DNA of 64,000 bases. It comes from Limnomonas spitsbergensis. Its lineage: Eukaryota > Chlorophyta > Chlorophyceae > Chlamydomonadales. Below are positions 20,691-32,468 of this stretch, piece by piece. Location: NCBI GenBank assembly GCA_037349105.1, contig JAYJMM010000119.1:3359001-3423000 (forward strand), read 5' to 3'. The notes below the pieces were generated by a model. It saw only the letters and a program-made list of their open reading frames with translations. It was not told where the DNA came from and did not search any database. The position numbers and the translations under genes are program-made. Each line of letters opens with the position of its first letter. The stretch's first letter is position 1.

Positions 20691-23600
20691 TCACATGGCA
20701 GGAATCCAAACCTACAGTGCATGACAGCAGGCATGGACTGAATACGGCTGTGAGGGGGGGGGGGGGGCTCTTTCATGAGACAGGGTGAGGCAGGCACTGA
20801 AAGACAAACAGACGGACTGTTCATCGCAATTGAGACAAGGGAGTCTATGGGCAAGCATAAACATAGGTATTCCATGGGTAGGGCAATGCAGAAGTCTATC
20901 AACTGCAGATACATACAATCAGATAAGCATAGTAACATATTCTCAAGCCAGAGTATTATCAAGCACATCAGATTCTAGATTTGGCACATAAGAGTTTAGA
21001 TTTGGCAAAGCCCGTGGGGCGCCAGAAATGCAGAACATGTCGCCTCCAACCAATGCATCTCGTGTTTTTGTGCCCTCGTCCACACACCTCATTGTGTCTG
21101 TTGATGATGTGGAAGGGCGAGTCGTAGCCAGCAGAGTAGAAGTAAGAGGCATCATAGCTCGCATTGTAGCGGGAGCTGTCTAGGATTGTCAATGCGTCCG
21201 CCAGCTTGCCCAACATCTTTTTCTGGGAGGAGGCAGAGCCGGCAAGTGGGAGGGTTGGGACATGGGAGGTCGATTGGGGAGCATGCATGAAGTCGTCTGG
21301 AGGAAGGTTTCCAACATCCCAACTTCTGGGCCTGCATATAGATTTTTCCTATGGCCAAAACCCACCATTAAGAGTTGACCCCTCGCCCCGAGCATGTTTT
21401 ACCTCCCATTTGGCAACCCCAGACAGAGACTGATGTTTCTTTTGCGTCACGCCACACAAATAATAACAGACTGCCCACTATTGGGCCCCAGCTATGCCCC
21501 ATAGTACAACTTTACCTTGATACATTCCTAAAACTGAACTTTTGCCTGTAAGAATCTTGGACCCAACACCTCTTGAACCATAACCCCCAAGACTGCGAGG
21601 ACGCACCTCGGGGCTGTATCCCGAGTAGCTGTACACAAAGAAGCGTCCAGCGGCGATGTTGTTGATGAACACCTCCGGCGCAGTGGGCTGTGGAGCAGCA
21701 CCCTGATAGGCAAGGAGAGGAAGTGATAAGTAGCAAGGGCGACAGCAGAGCAGCGCGACTCAATCGGTGTACACCTCTGCTCCAGTAGGATCAGTCAGCA
21801 GCAACCTGATAGTAAAGGAGAGGACGTGATAATCAGCAAGGGCGACAGCACAGCAGCGCGACTCAATCGGTGTACACCTCTGCTTGAGTAGGATCTGCGG
21901 GCTCCGGGGCAGCCTCCTTACAGGACCGGACAGGAGAGGGATTGATAAGCAGCAGCTAAGGCGATATCTTGACAGGTCTACAGGGTAGGAGGGCAAGATA
22001 AAAAAGCGCAGAGGCAGCAATAGTGCAGCAGGGTGATGGCCCTGGTGATAAACACTTTAGGTTTACAGAGTGTGGGACTGGGACAAGATGTGGGAAAAGG
22101 CATAATACAAGGCAGGCATGGCAAGAAGGCAATAGCTGGGCAGTGCCTCTCTTGACTTTGCTCCCTTTTGTATGTTCCCATTTTTTTGTTACTTCGCCCC
22201 CCCGGCCTAGGCTGTTTCTTTTTCAGTCAGGGCTGTTGGAAGAATGTGGATAGATGCAGCAATAAAGACTCGGCTACAGTACAGCACCAACACTTGAAGT
22301 GTAGTACAGCAACGGTAGCAACACATGAGCTGTTGTACAGTACCTGCAGATCCAGCGGTACGTAGAAGCTGATCGTGAAGTGGCTCTCACAGTACGGCCC
22401 CTCCCCGGGGATGGCCAGCACCTTGACTGGAGCTGTCATCGCGATCTTCTGATCGCCTTGGTTAGCACCTGAGATGTACTTGAATAGCCGCTGCGTCGTG
22501 AACAAAATATTTCATTATAGCGTCGTGAACAAAAGGTTTCATAGCTACTGTTCAGCTAAATTAAATTTCATGACCGCCTGGGTTGGCACGAGAGATGTAG
22601 ATTGACCATCAGACTGCCAAGTGAGGATTTTGGATCAGGGTCAAAGTTAATTTGAAGGGGCTGCAATAACTGGTCAGCTCTATCAAGGCCTACCACCGGG
22701 GCTCAAGGCTCAGGCCAGCATCGAGTGATAATTGGGACTCAATTACTTTGGGGGGCTGCTCTTCTCGGGGGAATGCCACTGATTTGTCACTTATACCTCG
22801 CACATGGAACTTGTGGACCATTCTTTCAATCTCAGCGTATTACCGGTATTACCGACTTGTCTCGGTAAGATCATGTGCATGGTTGTCTCCTCAACCATGC
22901 ACATGATCTTCATGGACCTGTCCTCAAATCTCAGCGCATTATCTCTGGCTTTTCTCTCCGATCATGCACCCGTCCTTCACGGACCTGTCCTTGAATCCTC
23001 TCCCCTCACCATGAACCCAGTCCCGACGGCCTCGTCATACTTGACCTCAGACACATTCGTAGACACCCACTGGCCTGCAGATAATTGAAGGGTGAGGTTC
23101 AATGTCATGTTTGTGGGGGGGGTCGCGACTCATGACATAACACATTAGAAGATAAGGGACAGGGACTGAAGTAAAATTGCATAGACTGTCGGATCAGTCT
23201 ATATGACATAGACTGCACGACGATGGCCAGACTGCGTATGTGTAGGTTCAGGGCAGCTGATAGGGGAGTGAATAATGACGACCCTGCCCTGCTTGAGAGC
23301 TTTATTTTCTTTGAGTGACCCACATGCCTGTCACGCTGCCGGGGGTCAAGGTGGCATGCCACAGTCACCATGGTCCAGGTAGGTAGGGGGGACAAGCGGC
23401 AGGTAAATTCACCTTGCTGCAGTCAGGGGCAGGAATCCTGACCTGTGAATGATCTGTGATCAGAGGCTAATAACAGTTTAACCTGCCAGGCTTGCAATGA
23501 TCACTACGGTATGCCACTTAGTAGGCTGCTCTAAACCCCTGTAATTCACTTAAGATCTGGAGTCTGAATTTATAAAAGAATGTGGTCGAGATGGTGACAT

Positions 23601-24372
23601 CGCGTGCTATGCATCCAACGTCAATGGACTGCAATATGGACAGTGCTGGATTTTGTTTCAGCCTTGGTCACATGCGGAAGAAGGAGCAGGGGTCAACAAG
23701 GGCAGTGGGCTGATAGTTGAAGGGTGCTTCAGCTGAAATTCAGCTGTATCAAGCTCTGCCGCCGAGGGCGCTAGTGTAGTAAGCCTTGCTGCTTGGGTCG
23801 CCCCCCATGGGCCGGTCAAGTTTAGGTCCTGGGAATCGGACAGAGGGTAGCTGTTCAGCGGCCTGCCACAGGTGATCTGGTGCGCATAAAAATGACACAC
23901 CAGTCGTCAGTGACAGAACAGAAGAACCCGTCTGGCCGTCTCCCAATGAAAATGAATTCGGATGGTAGAGGTGCTGGTGCCAAAGCTCTACCGGTAGGTT
24001 ACAGGCTCCGGGCTGCCACCTAGATAGTAGATACCGGTATGGTACATGCATGCATGATAAGACACCTCCAGAATGCAGCCTCCCAGCCTGATATGGCTCG
24101 CTGCTCCTGCACCTGATGGTACCAGAGCTGTAAGCTGGAGGCTTTCAGCCAGGTGTGGACGCACCTGCTGGGTAGTTCCTCAGCTCCATGTCGTCACCGA
24201 CGCTGCCGTCCTCGACCGAGAACGGGGGGCAGTCAATCCCGTGGCAGAACCAGGGCGCGTCCGGCTGGTTTGTAGTGATGGTGGCAGCTATTCCATCCGA
24301 GTTTTCAGGCCGTGCGGTGACACCAATCGCCAACAGCAGAGCCATGATCGAACACATTGCTAATGACGACAT
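20691..24372 (-). CDS. Secreted SOUL-family haem-binding protein
   Basis: Six exons join with matching phase: 24372-24165, 23074-23010, 22490-22344, 21702-21607, 21222-21088 and 20711-20691 (stop TGA), giving 223 aa. Residues 1-20 are a signal peptide (MCSIMALLLAIGVTA). Then come PWFCHGIDCPPFSV, a DMELRNYPAGQWVSTNV strand, RLFKYISGANQGDQKIAMTA, CESHFTISFYVPLDL, FFVYSYSGYSPE and AGYDSPFHIINRHNEVW. This is the full ordered signature of the SOUL/p22HBP family (PF04832), closest in style to plant secreted HBP2-like proteins. These bind haem or tetrapyrroles; the physiological partner is unknown here. Secretion is predicted. Length is normal for the family and no lesion is seen. The 3' mini-exon, VWIPAM then stop, is the least certain part. 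The intron before exon 4 contains a tandem copy of that exon's acceptor edge. Confidence 0.9.
21690..21900. repeat. Tandem repeat including the exon 4 acceptor of the SOUL gene
   Basis: A block of about 105 bp starting at the acceptor of exon 4 is repeated (shared run CGCGACTCAATCGGTGTACA near 21755 and 21859). The copy carries its own pyrimidine tract and CAG followed by GTTGCTGCTG, resembling the true exon start GGTGCTGCTC. Confidence 0.75.
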
Positions 24373-26517
24373 CTGTGGAGAGCCGTGCTTGAGTTACAGG
24401 AGCTCAATATGATAGGTTGTAGCGGGGATCACTGTGATAGTAATTACAATCAAGAAAGAAGTATCGAACGTACGAAGAACCATACACAATGCGAGGCTGT
24501 TATGGCCGGTCGATGACGTCAGCGAGCGCATAGTTCCGGAGCAGAACAACTAAGTACCAGTCGTTATTTTGAATTTTCAGTACCCGGCCCGACGTTCCGT
24601 CATGACTTTATGGTCGATCGTCCAGGTAAGGCAATAGGGATCACTATATCCCACTTCTTAAGTGTTTGTTGCTAATTTATGTTGTCTCGCTCTTTCCCCT
24701 GCATGGGCGAACTTATCCTCCGCAGGCTGGGCTCCTTTTCGCCAACTCTATGGCAGTTTTGAACAATGAAAGGTTCCTAGACAAACGTGAGATAAATGAG
24801 TCGTGGATCGTCATATCGCAATGCGAATCCCCATTCCATCGCATGCATTTTACCCCATGCGAGATCTGTCCATGTTGGATGACATGGAGCTTGAATTCCA
24901 TGAAGTCTGCGACTGAGCTGGCATACTGAGATTTCTTATCTTGCTTGAATGTTTCAAGTGGATTGCAATTGAGGATGCATGCCTGAGTTGATGTCGTTTT
25001 GTGGCTGTTGCTTACCAACGCAGGGGGCCTGGGTTTTGCCCAAATGGGCAGTGCAAGCCCACTGGGGAAGTCAATCATTGGAGGCATCCATGCACTGCAA
25101 TATTTCAGGAGTGAGTCCAAACTCCAGGATAGTGCTCTCCAGTTATAATCCCATGCTGGGACTCTGCACTAATAGTCATATGGCTTGAATCAGTACTTAT
25201 CTACGTGTGCCAGACCACCTTTGGGGACCCGCAGAGTGGACGCCACTGTGCCAAGGTGGACCTTCCCTTGATCAGCTTGTGGCCAATGGCCCAAGCATCA
25301 GGTTTTGTTGCACTAAGGCCTGCCAGCCATGGGTCGGGTTGCTCTGGTAGCTGAATTGTAACTTAAGAAAGCACATGGCATGGCTGAATGCTATCTTCCT
25401 CGCACAATGAACTTGTAAAATACATTTTGGTAGGCCACTGAGCAATCACGACTGGGCAGCTGTTATCGACCAAATCCGCGGCAGCAGGGCTTGCTGCCCC
25501 AGCTTTCCCCCTATGCCACAATGTAGCTGAAATGACGATGAATCGTCCTTAAATAAATGTGGGCTATTTAAGCAATCGAGCTTGCCCAAGTGAGAAATGT
25601 TCAGGGCCTTTATCTGCAACGCCTGAGCCATCAATGCTGAATATGGGTAAGCGTACCTATACATTCTACAATATTATTCTGCCTTCAAGAAGTGGCCTTT
25701 ATGAAGACTGTTGTCTCTGTACTGGACATCTTGAATGGTCAGCGAAATGGTTGCCCTTGCAGGTGCAGGCATAACACTATATCAGCTGATGACACCCAGT
25801 TGGACATCTGATGTTAGATATCTTAAGCCCAACCAACTGAAGTTTGCATGTGCACACTGCCAACTACAGGCATTCTGGTATTGCTCAACGTTTTAGTCAT
25901 CTTCGTCAAACTTCTGTTTGGATGACACAACTCTAGCCTCGGCCGGTCTATATCGAGCGGTTGTTTTTCAAAGTCAGCAGTTGGTTTTGTGTTGGGCAGC
26001 TTGGGCACAGACGCATTGACTTGCTGACGTCCGTAATGAGGGTCTTTTGTGTGATATAGTTGGAACGTTATTTTTCAAAAGTCTGTGTGACTCCAAAAGG
26101 GGATTAGCCGGGATGCCTGAATCAAGCCGTGCATGGAATACAGTTCCACTCCAGGAGATCTCGTCTGTATTTTTTTTCAGGACAAATTTCAGGCAGGATG
26201 CCAGGATGTTTGTTTAATCATCTGCATTAGTACTGGTACATATAGATTCAGGGTCAATTATAATTTCATTTTTAAGTCTTCAAGGTTAATGACCTCTTCA
26301 ATTGAAGTAAAAAGTGATTTTGTATTTTGATTTAAACTGCCCATTAACCACCTAGCATCAAAAATAAAGAATTATGCCCATTTAGACATCAAGACGAGGG
26401 AAATTATTGCAGTGCCCTTCTCTTGTGCAAGTAGGTAGTGAGCTTCTTTATTTAATGACCGTTGATGTACGCTGAAGGAATGTCCGACTTGCATGGCATG
26501 AGGTACTGCTAACACTC
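24373..26517. other. Intergenic region between the SOUL gene and the Pro-rich protein gene
   Basis: It contains the presumed 5' flank of the SOUL gene and the 3' flank of the Pro-rich protein gene. It is AT-richer than the genes, with no ORF of family character, no tRNA-like fold and no transposon sequence that I can recognise. Confidence 0.5.
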
Positions 26518-29402
26518 TTAAAGGACCTCCACATGGACAGGTGGCCTGATGGCCCCTAACGACGTGATGGGCATCAGGCTTTCTCGTGACACATTAATCT
26601 TGCCTGACGGCTGTACATATGCTGTCGTACACACGCGAGTTGCAGTACAGGCGTCCAGGAAGAAGGGACGCTTGGCAGTCCTTGGTGTCATACACTTGGC
26701 CATCAGGGACACCCTGCTCGGTGAGGGGTCAGGGAAGCACACAGGCTGAAGGATAACGCTAACAGATCATGGAATGCTCATTGAAGGTCATAGGGGCACA
26801 TAGACATGTAAAGCACGAAGCACGGAACTAGGTAGGCTCCAGGAGGAGCGCTTTAAAGATGGCAGTTGAAAGGTCAGCTTTGTAAGGTCGATGTACGAGG
26901 CTCGTGGATTGAAGGCTTATGTATACTGGGCAAGGGGTCCATGTGCAAGCACAGGGATGGCAGTGCCACAGCCCATTATCTTTGGCATCTTGTGCTCAAC
27001 ACGTTAGAGGCTGAAAACACTGCCAGTATCCTCATCCTGATGGAATGAGGCTGCCCCCACGGAATGCTCTGAACTCACGTATGCAGTGTATTGAACGTAC
27101 ACACCATCAAGGATGAAAACGAGGACCTGCGGCAGGAATCATGTCATTCACAGGTTCAGGTTTGCTATCATTGTGAATCATTCTTGGGGGCTTGGAGAAA
27201 CACATGACACACACAACAACATAGAACCCTGACCAGCCATAAGATATTGCCTGCCAATCCTTAGTGCAAGCACTCGACCATCATGGGGAGGCACTGATGA
27301 GGGCTTAGCCACCTTGACCTCCCCTTGACAAGAGTCGTCATCACCATTCTCCCCAACACTCTCACCTTCTGAACAGTTGGGCACCCACGCGGCTGAGCTT
27401 TGGGCGGGCCCAGAGGTGAAATTTTATTTACCATTCTCCCTAACTCTCTCACCTGGGTTGACACTGCGGCGCTCTTGAGGGTCATGCACACACCAGTCGT
27501 GATCTTGTATTGGGGCATGGCGGTGATGTTCACAACACTGCAAAACAGGAAACGGACGCAAACAACGCTGCGTCAGTTCACTTCGCGTCAAGGCACTTGG
27601 ATCTACAATGCAGGAGAACTGATGTTAAAAACAGTCATCAAGGCAATTGTTGAGTAGTGCCTGGACGCTAGGGCAACAGGATCTTGTCTGGAGATGCTTT
27701 ATAGGATGATAACATGACCATCCTCCAGCTCAGCTGGGGCATCTCAGCCTTAGGGTTCGGTGTTAAATATATAATGCCTGTTTCCAGGAGCTTGTTTCCT
27801 CTCCAAAGGTGTGAAGGTTAAGTGACAGGATGCCACTTCCATCCCCATATGGTTTAAGGTTCTGTGACAGGATGTCCTTTCTTACCCATAGGGCACTGTC
27901 TCTTGAGGCTGGGTATAGTTAACGATAGTTCCGTTGTCTAGCCGGGTAGAAGCGAAGCCAGCATTTAAATTGTAGGAGATCAGGCCTGCAGGGTTTAAGT
28001 GGAAGGCAAGTGTGTGGAGGTGTCTGACAGGTCAAAAAAACTCAAAACCTTTCAGGCTGGCTCGAATGCATTATACCATGGAGAGATGGCTACCGGTATT
28101 AAGCAATGTCAGACGCACAAACAAAAGGGAGGGCTAGGGCCCAGAGATAAATCAAGAGGGTGCATGTTTGGACATAAGGTTAAGAAGACTCTGCTGGAGT
28201 CACAGAGGAGACTGGAGTGCAGCGCCATGTGAGTGTTTGTGAGCTATTTGTAGACACAGTTTATGTACACCTTTCGGCGCCTCATGCTCCTTTAGGACTG
28301 AACGTCAGTGATGGGGCAACTGTGGCCTGCGCATGTGATATCTCACCATCAGCTGTGTAGTTGATCTGGAACCCAAACTTCATAGGGACATAGCTGTATG
28401 GCAGGCAGTAGGACTCGCCGGTCAGGACCGAGACGGCGGCATACTGCTGACAGGAGCCTGCCCATGAGCCGGTCAGGTTGGCTGCGAGGTCAGGCGAGCA
28501 AAAGGAAAGCATGTCTCAGCAGGAACGGAATGCCACTGGCGGCCCAACAGCATGCAACATGATTCGGGCAGGTTGGCTGCAAGTTCTGGCCGGTAGAAGG
28601 AATGGGGGCATGTTGCAGGAACACAATGCCAGAAATTATGCAGCAGGACAAAAGCAGGGCAAAGATTAGGTTTGAAGCTAGCTCGGTCGCATGGTCCGAT
28701 AAGCAATGGGGAGCTCAGACTCTCAGAGCTGGGTCAATGGGATGTAGTAGTTACTTCAGCTTCTGCACAGTTGCTGTCCGCTGTATTTTGGTCGCCTGGG
28801 CAGGTGCGTCATTCACAAAAACTCAGCGATTTTTGCTTGTGCCAACATCCTGTGTGTAATGTCAAGCTAAAAATCTACCGGGCGGCAAAAAATGAGAGGT
28901 GCTGCAACATTAACATTTGTGGAGAGCCTGGCCATTACTGTCCCTTCATCAATCCATTCCTCGAGCTTACCCAGAGTGATGTGTTCGCCGAAGGGTGGGG
29001 GCGGGGGGCTCGGCATGCGGGGTGGACGCGCGGGTACATCGGGCACCTGGGGCTCATATGGCGACGGAGGAGGAGAGGGGTGGCGAGGAGGGGAAGGAGG
29101 GGGGCTGGGGGGAGGATACGGTGGAGGGTGGCTAGGCGGCGAAGGAATCGGAGGATAATGAGGGGGGTAAAGAGGGCGAGCAAGGGGATAAGGAGGAGGG
29201 TACGGTGGTGAGATTGCTTGGCTTGGACTGCCGTATTGCGCCAAGCTGGATCCGCATGCGCACACGAGCAGCACCCCGGCTGCAGTAAAGGCAAGAGCAA
29301 AATGCGGTCAGTTGGACAACACGCGAGGATGGAGAGGGAGATCGATAGCCATGCATATCCACCGGTCTGGACAAAATACAAGGTGCCAGTGGTTGCATTC
29401 AT
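26518..29402 (-). CDS. Secreted Pro-rich (HRGP-type) protein with unrecognised Cys-containing C-terminal domain
   Basis: Seven exons in consistent phase: 29402-29363, 29279-28971, 28481-28347, 27985-27886, 27537-27453, 27126-27079 and 26745-26518 (stop TAA), giving 314 aa. The signal peptide (TAGVLLVCACGSSLAQ, ending about residue 28) is split by intron 1. Residues about 35-108 are a Pro-rich stalk with SPPSHPPPYPPPSPPPSPPR, typical of hydroxyproline-rich wall glycoproteins of volvocine algae. Residues about 110-314 form a globular domain starting ITLANLTGSWAGSCQQY, with eight cysteines and N-glycosylation sites (NLT, NYT, NIT). I do not recognise this domain; it lacks the cysteine pattern I would expect of a pherophorin. 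It is probably a wall or extracellular-matrix protein. A LINE tail lies just past the exon 5 donor. Confidence 0.75.
27347..27460 (+). mobile_element. Short LINE-tail insertion beside a splice donor
   Basis: About 55 bp of LINE tail (GGGCACCCACGCGGCTGAGC, then GGGCCCAGAGGTG) is bracketed by two imperfect copies of a roughly 25-bp sequence beginning ACCATTCTCCC (27347 and 27431). The right copy contains the minus-strand splice donor of exon 5 of the Pro-rich protein gene; the left copy carries a second potential donor. This looks like a short insertion with target duplication, or a tail copied together with a splice-edge duplication. Confidence 0.65.
28440..28600. repeat. Copy of exon 3 acceptor edge, Pro-rich protein gene
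   Basis: The true acceptor and exon start (about 28470-28490, minus strand reading PDLAANLTGS across the junction) is matched by a copy at about 28560-28590 reading PELAANLPES. AG and pyrimidine tract are preserved. Confidence 0.75.
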
Positions 29403-30345
29403 CTAGTAATCATCTTGCTAGCAATGAAGAAGTCCTGATCTGCCATCATCAGTGAGCGGATCGGGGATCATGTGTAAGTTGCCGTCTTTCGACATTGAAT
29501 CGATGGAGTAGAGCAACAGTTGGCGCGATGTGCTAGTAAATGACCATTCTCCAGGATACCCGCCGCGTGCTGTGTCTTATCGCATCGCAGCATCAGCTCG
29601 TCACTCACCCAGTACGCTCTGATTGTGACCCATGGTTCTGATTGCAGAAGGTTGCTGCTTTTCAGTATGGCTCAGAATTGGGAATGGTGGGGAGGGGGCA
29701 AAGCCGAGTACTTCAATTAGCGTTGTCGCTCAAGGCACACCTTCCCACGCCTGCCGTACACATCGGCATTGGCGGGCGTCACGATTCACGGGCCACCTCC
29801 ACCGCACATATCACGCACCCGACCCGCCGAGTATTACACATCGTGATTTTGTCGGGTTGGTTCGAGTGGGGGGCAATACCAAAAATCGACCCCATGCCCC
29901 AAAGTTGTAGAGCTTTACAAGAGCTTTCCATAGCTGGCCTTAAAATGTTTTTTGGCCCATGGGGGTGGGGGACATAGGGGGGGGGCATGGTGGTCTCCAA
30001 AAAAACCAATACCGGTATTTGGAAAACTTCGTATCTTTTTTTCTGGAGGTCTGTCGAGGCTGACAGCGGCAAATCTGTGTTCTCCATGCCAACATGAGTC
30101 CATTTACATCCTTAAATGTTGCTTGAATTACCACATGCCCCCCTGGCCCCCCATACTGAGGGTTTGGCTCCATTAGACACACCCCGAAACCAGCTGAGTC
30201 AGCCTTAGAAAGAGCTGTATTCCTGAATATAATTCCTGAATAGAGCTGGATTATAAATACACAGGCCGTTTGTGGTCGTTGTGGCAAGGTCCTCAAGTCC
30301 CCTGACCCTGTAAACGTCGAACGCCACCAGAATGGTAGGGAGTGC
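29403..30345. other. No gene recognised
   Basis: Promoter-side flank of the Pro-rich protein gene, with a G-rich stretch at 29960-29990. No sustained coding signal. Confidence 0.5.
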
Positions 30346-31043
30346 ATGTCAGCTTCCGCGATACAACGCGATTTGAAGCGACAGAGAACGCTCGGGTTTG
30401 CTCTCGTTCCACCCCTATCTACTCCTGCTGCTGCCCCAGCTGAGCCAACACCTGCGAGCCCGCCAGCCTCTCTATCTCCATCTCCGGCTGAGAATGAGGC
30501 TGCAACGATGTCGCCCCCCTTGTTGGGCCAATGTGGCGCAGCTTGCAGCTTGGAGCTTAATACTCATGTAGCATGTGACTTCTGTGGTGCCGTGTATGGA
30601 GACCGGGACTCTGGCATGTGCAGGTCAGAGCTGGCAAAGGGCTCTCAGCAGTATCGTGAAAGTCAGCTCCGCATGCCCTCTGCACCACAAGATGTCATAC
30701 GCTTCAGCGCACAAGATGTCAGCCACCAATCCTTGCACCAACAGGCCAGTGCCATGTCTACAGGAGCAGGGATCCGCCCGTCCCCCACCCGTGGGTCTGA
30801 AGCCATCACTACCGATCACATGCAGACAGCCCATTCCGATCAGCAGCTGGCGGAGGCAGATGTGGCAAGCTACGCGGTGACGGTGGAGGAATTAGGGGGG
30901 GTAGTGGGCAAAGAGGTCCCGCTGAGGGAGAGAGGAAGGCAGTGAGGGAGTTCATGGCCAAGCTGAAGGCTGATACTAGCGCATTGCCACCGCCATCCAG
31001 GCCATCTGCCTTCTGGAAACATGTGATCGCTAGCGAGCAGTAG
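30346..31043 (+). pseudogene. Unknown ORF with Pro/Ala/Ser-rich N-terminus, frameshifted
   Basis: An ORF opens MSASAIQRDLKRQRTLGF, followed by a Pro/Ala/Ser tract and a short Cys-containing stretch (ACDFCGAVYGDRDSGMC). It loses frame at a run of seven G near 30893-30899. Beyond it, another frame continues in similar style (RKAVREFMAKLKADTSALPP) to a TAG at 31041-31043. The break in a homopolymer could be decay or a sequencing error. I do not recognise the protein. Repeats and LINE fragments immediately downstream suggest it belongs to mobile DNA, but that is only context. Confidence 0.45.
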
Positions 31044-31712
31044 CGGTAGTCAATAGCCTGGCTGAGCTCAATACCCAAATTGACTGTTGGCATGAATTGT
31101 GATCGCTAGCGAGCATTAGTCGGTACTCAATAGCCTGTTGGCTTTTGTAGAAGACGTGGTAGAAATCGTTGAGACGTAGACGTTCTCAAAGACTGAAACT
31201 TCCTTTGCCTTTCCTTTCCAGCCTTTTGTCTGCCCCTTCACTTTTTTTTACCCCTTCTCCTTTTTTCTGCCCCTTTCACTCGGGCGCCCACGCGGCCGAG
31301 CCTTTTTTGAGCAGGGCCCAGAGGTGTAACGTCATTGACTTATAAACCGGGCAGGTCCTCCGAACGGTGCTAGAGACTTCTTCAAGTTGTACCGAGGCAG
31401 GCTTGGGTGGGATGCCCTGGCCTTTGTGGAAGACGTGGTGGATATCGTTGAGGCGTAGACGCTTTTCAGAGTCTGGAACTTCCTCTACCTTTCTTTTCCA
31501 GCCTTTTGTTTTGTCCCTTCATTTTATTTCCCACTTTTCCTCCTTTTTTGGCCTGCCCATTGCCTGCCCCCTAGTGTTTGTTTTGTCTTTTCCCAACTCT
31601 TTAGTTAGGCGCCCACGCGGCCGAGCTTTTTTGAACAGGGCCCAGAGGTGTAACGTCATTGACTAAATAGCCTGGCTGAGCCCAGTACAAAAATTGACTG
31701 TTGGCATGAATT
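31024..31712 (+). mobile_element. LINE 3'-end dimer inserted in a tandem duplication
   Basis: A roughly 78-bp unit starting GTGATCGCTAGCGAGCA is duplicated. The second copy is split by 529 bp (31137-31665) flanked by the 8-bp duplication AATAGCCT (31129-31136 and 31666-31673). The insert is two LINE 3' ends head to tail: each has the VEDVVEIVE-type C-terminus, a T/C-rich 3' UTR, GGCGCCCACGCGGCCGAGC and the GGGCCCAGAGGTGTAACGTC end. The second (from about 31346) includes a little more coding sequence. Confidence 0.85.
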
Positions 31713-32468
31713 GGCACCACCTAACAAATTGAAACAAACCAGTAGAAGCGCCTTGACGAGCTGATTAATACACCCCTTACATGCACTGTAATTTGAATTT
31801 TGACTGAGATATTTGAAATCCAGTGGGTTCCCGAGGCGGTATGTGGGTGGGTGATAGGCTTGGGTGCTCGTTTCTAGTTTATGACATGGGGGCCCTGGCT
31901 TTTTTTGTCCCCCCCCCCCTTCTCGGGTTGGTTTGCAATTTTGCATGTGGAAGACTGGTCAACTTCGTCACATTATTCTCGCATTTATGAAGACTGGACA
32001 CTGTCATCGGTGTGGTTGCTCGTTCACCGAACGGTCGTTTATCAAATACACCTAAAGATTCCGGGTTCTAGCAAGAAACATGACGCGGCGGGTTACCATG
32101 CGTCCAGCTACGCCGTGGATTTTTCGATTACAGCATCCTACCGCAATCCTACCTATCGGACTCTTCCCTTAACATTATCAACCTTTGACCAACTGCCATT
32201 AGGCGCTCAAAGATCCAGGCAGAGAAATCTTCTGCAGGGAAGCCGTAGTAATACTTCGTGACTCGCTCCTGCCCCCTTTATTGGATAAATTAGTTCCAGC
32301 CTTGAAGTCCTCCACATCAGTGCTAGCCACAACCCCAATGTCCTTCAGCTGTAGCTGTTTTCATTGCAAGCAGCCCTTCATGGCTACCATGCAGAGCCAT
32401 ACATTGCATGGACGGCACTTAGATACATTTGAGCTGCATCGTATTTGACTCCTCTGCAGAATGCTGCC
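31713..32468. other. Flank downstream of the acyl-activating enzyme gene
   Basis: No gene recognised. It would hold the 3' untranslated region of the minus-strand gene that ends at 32469. Confidence 0.5.
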
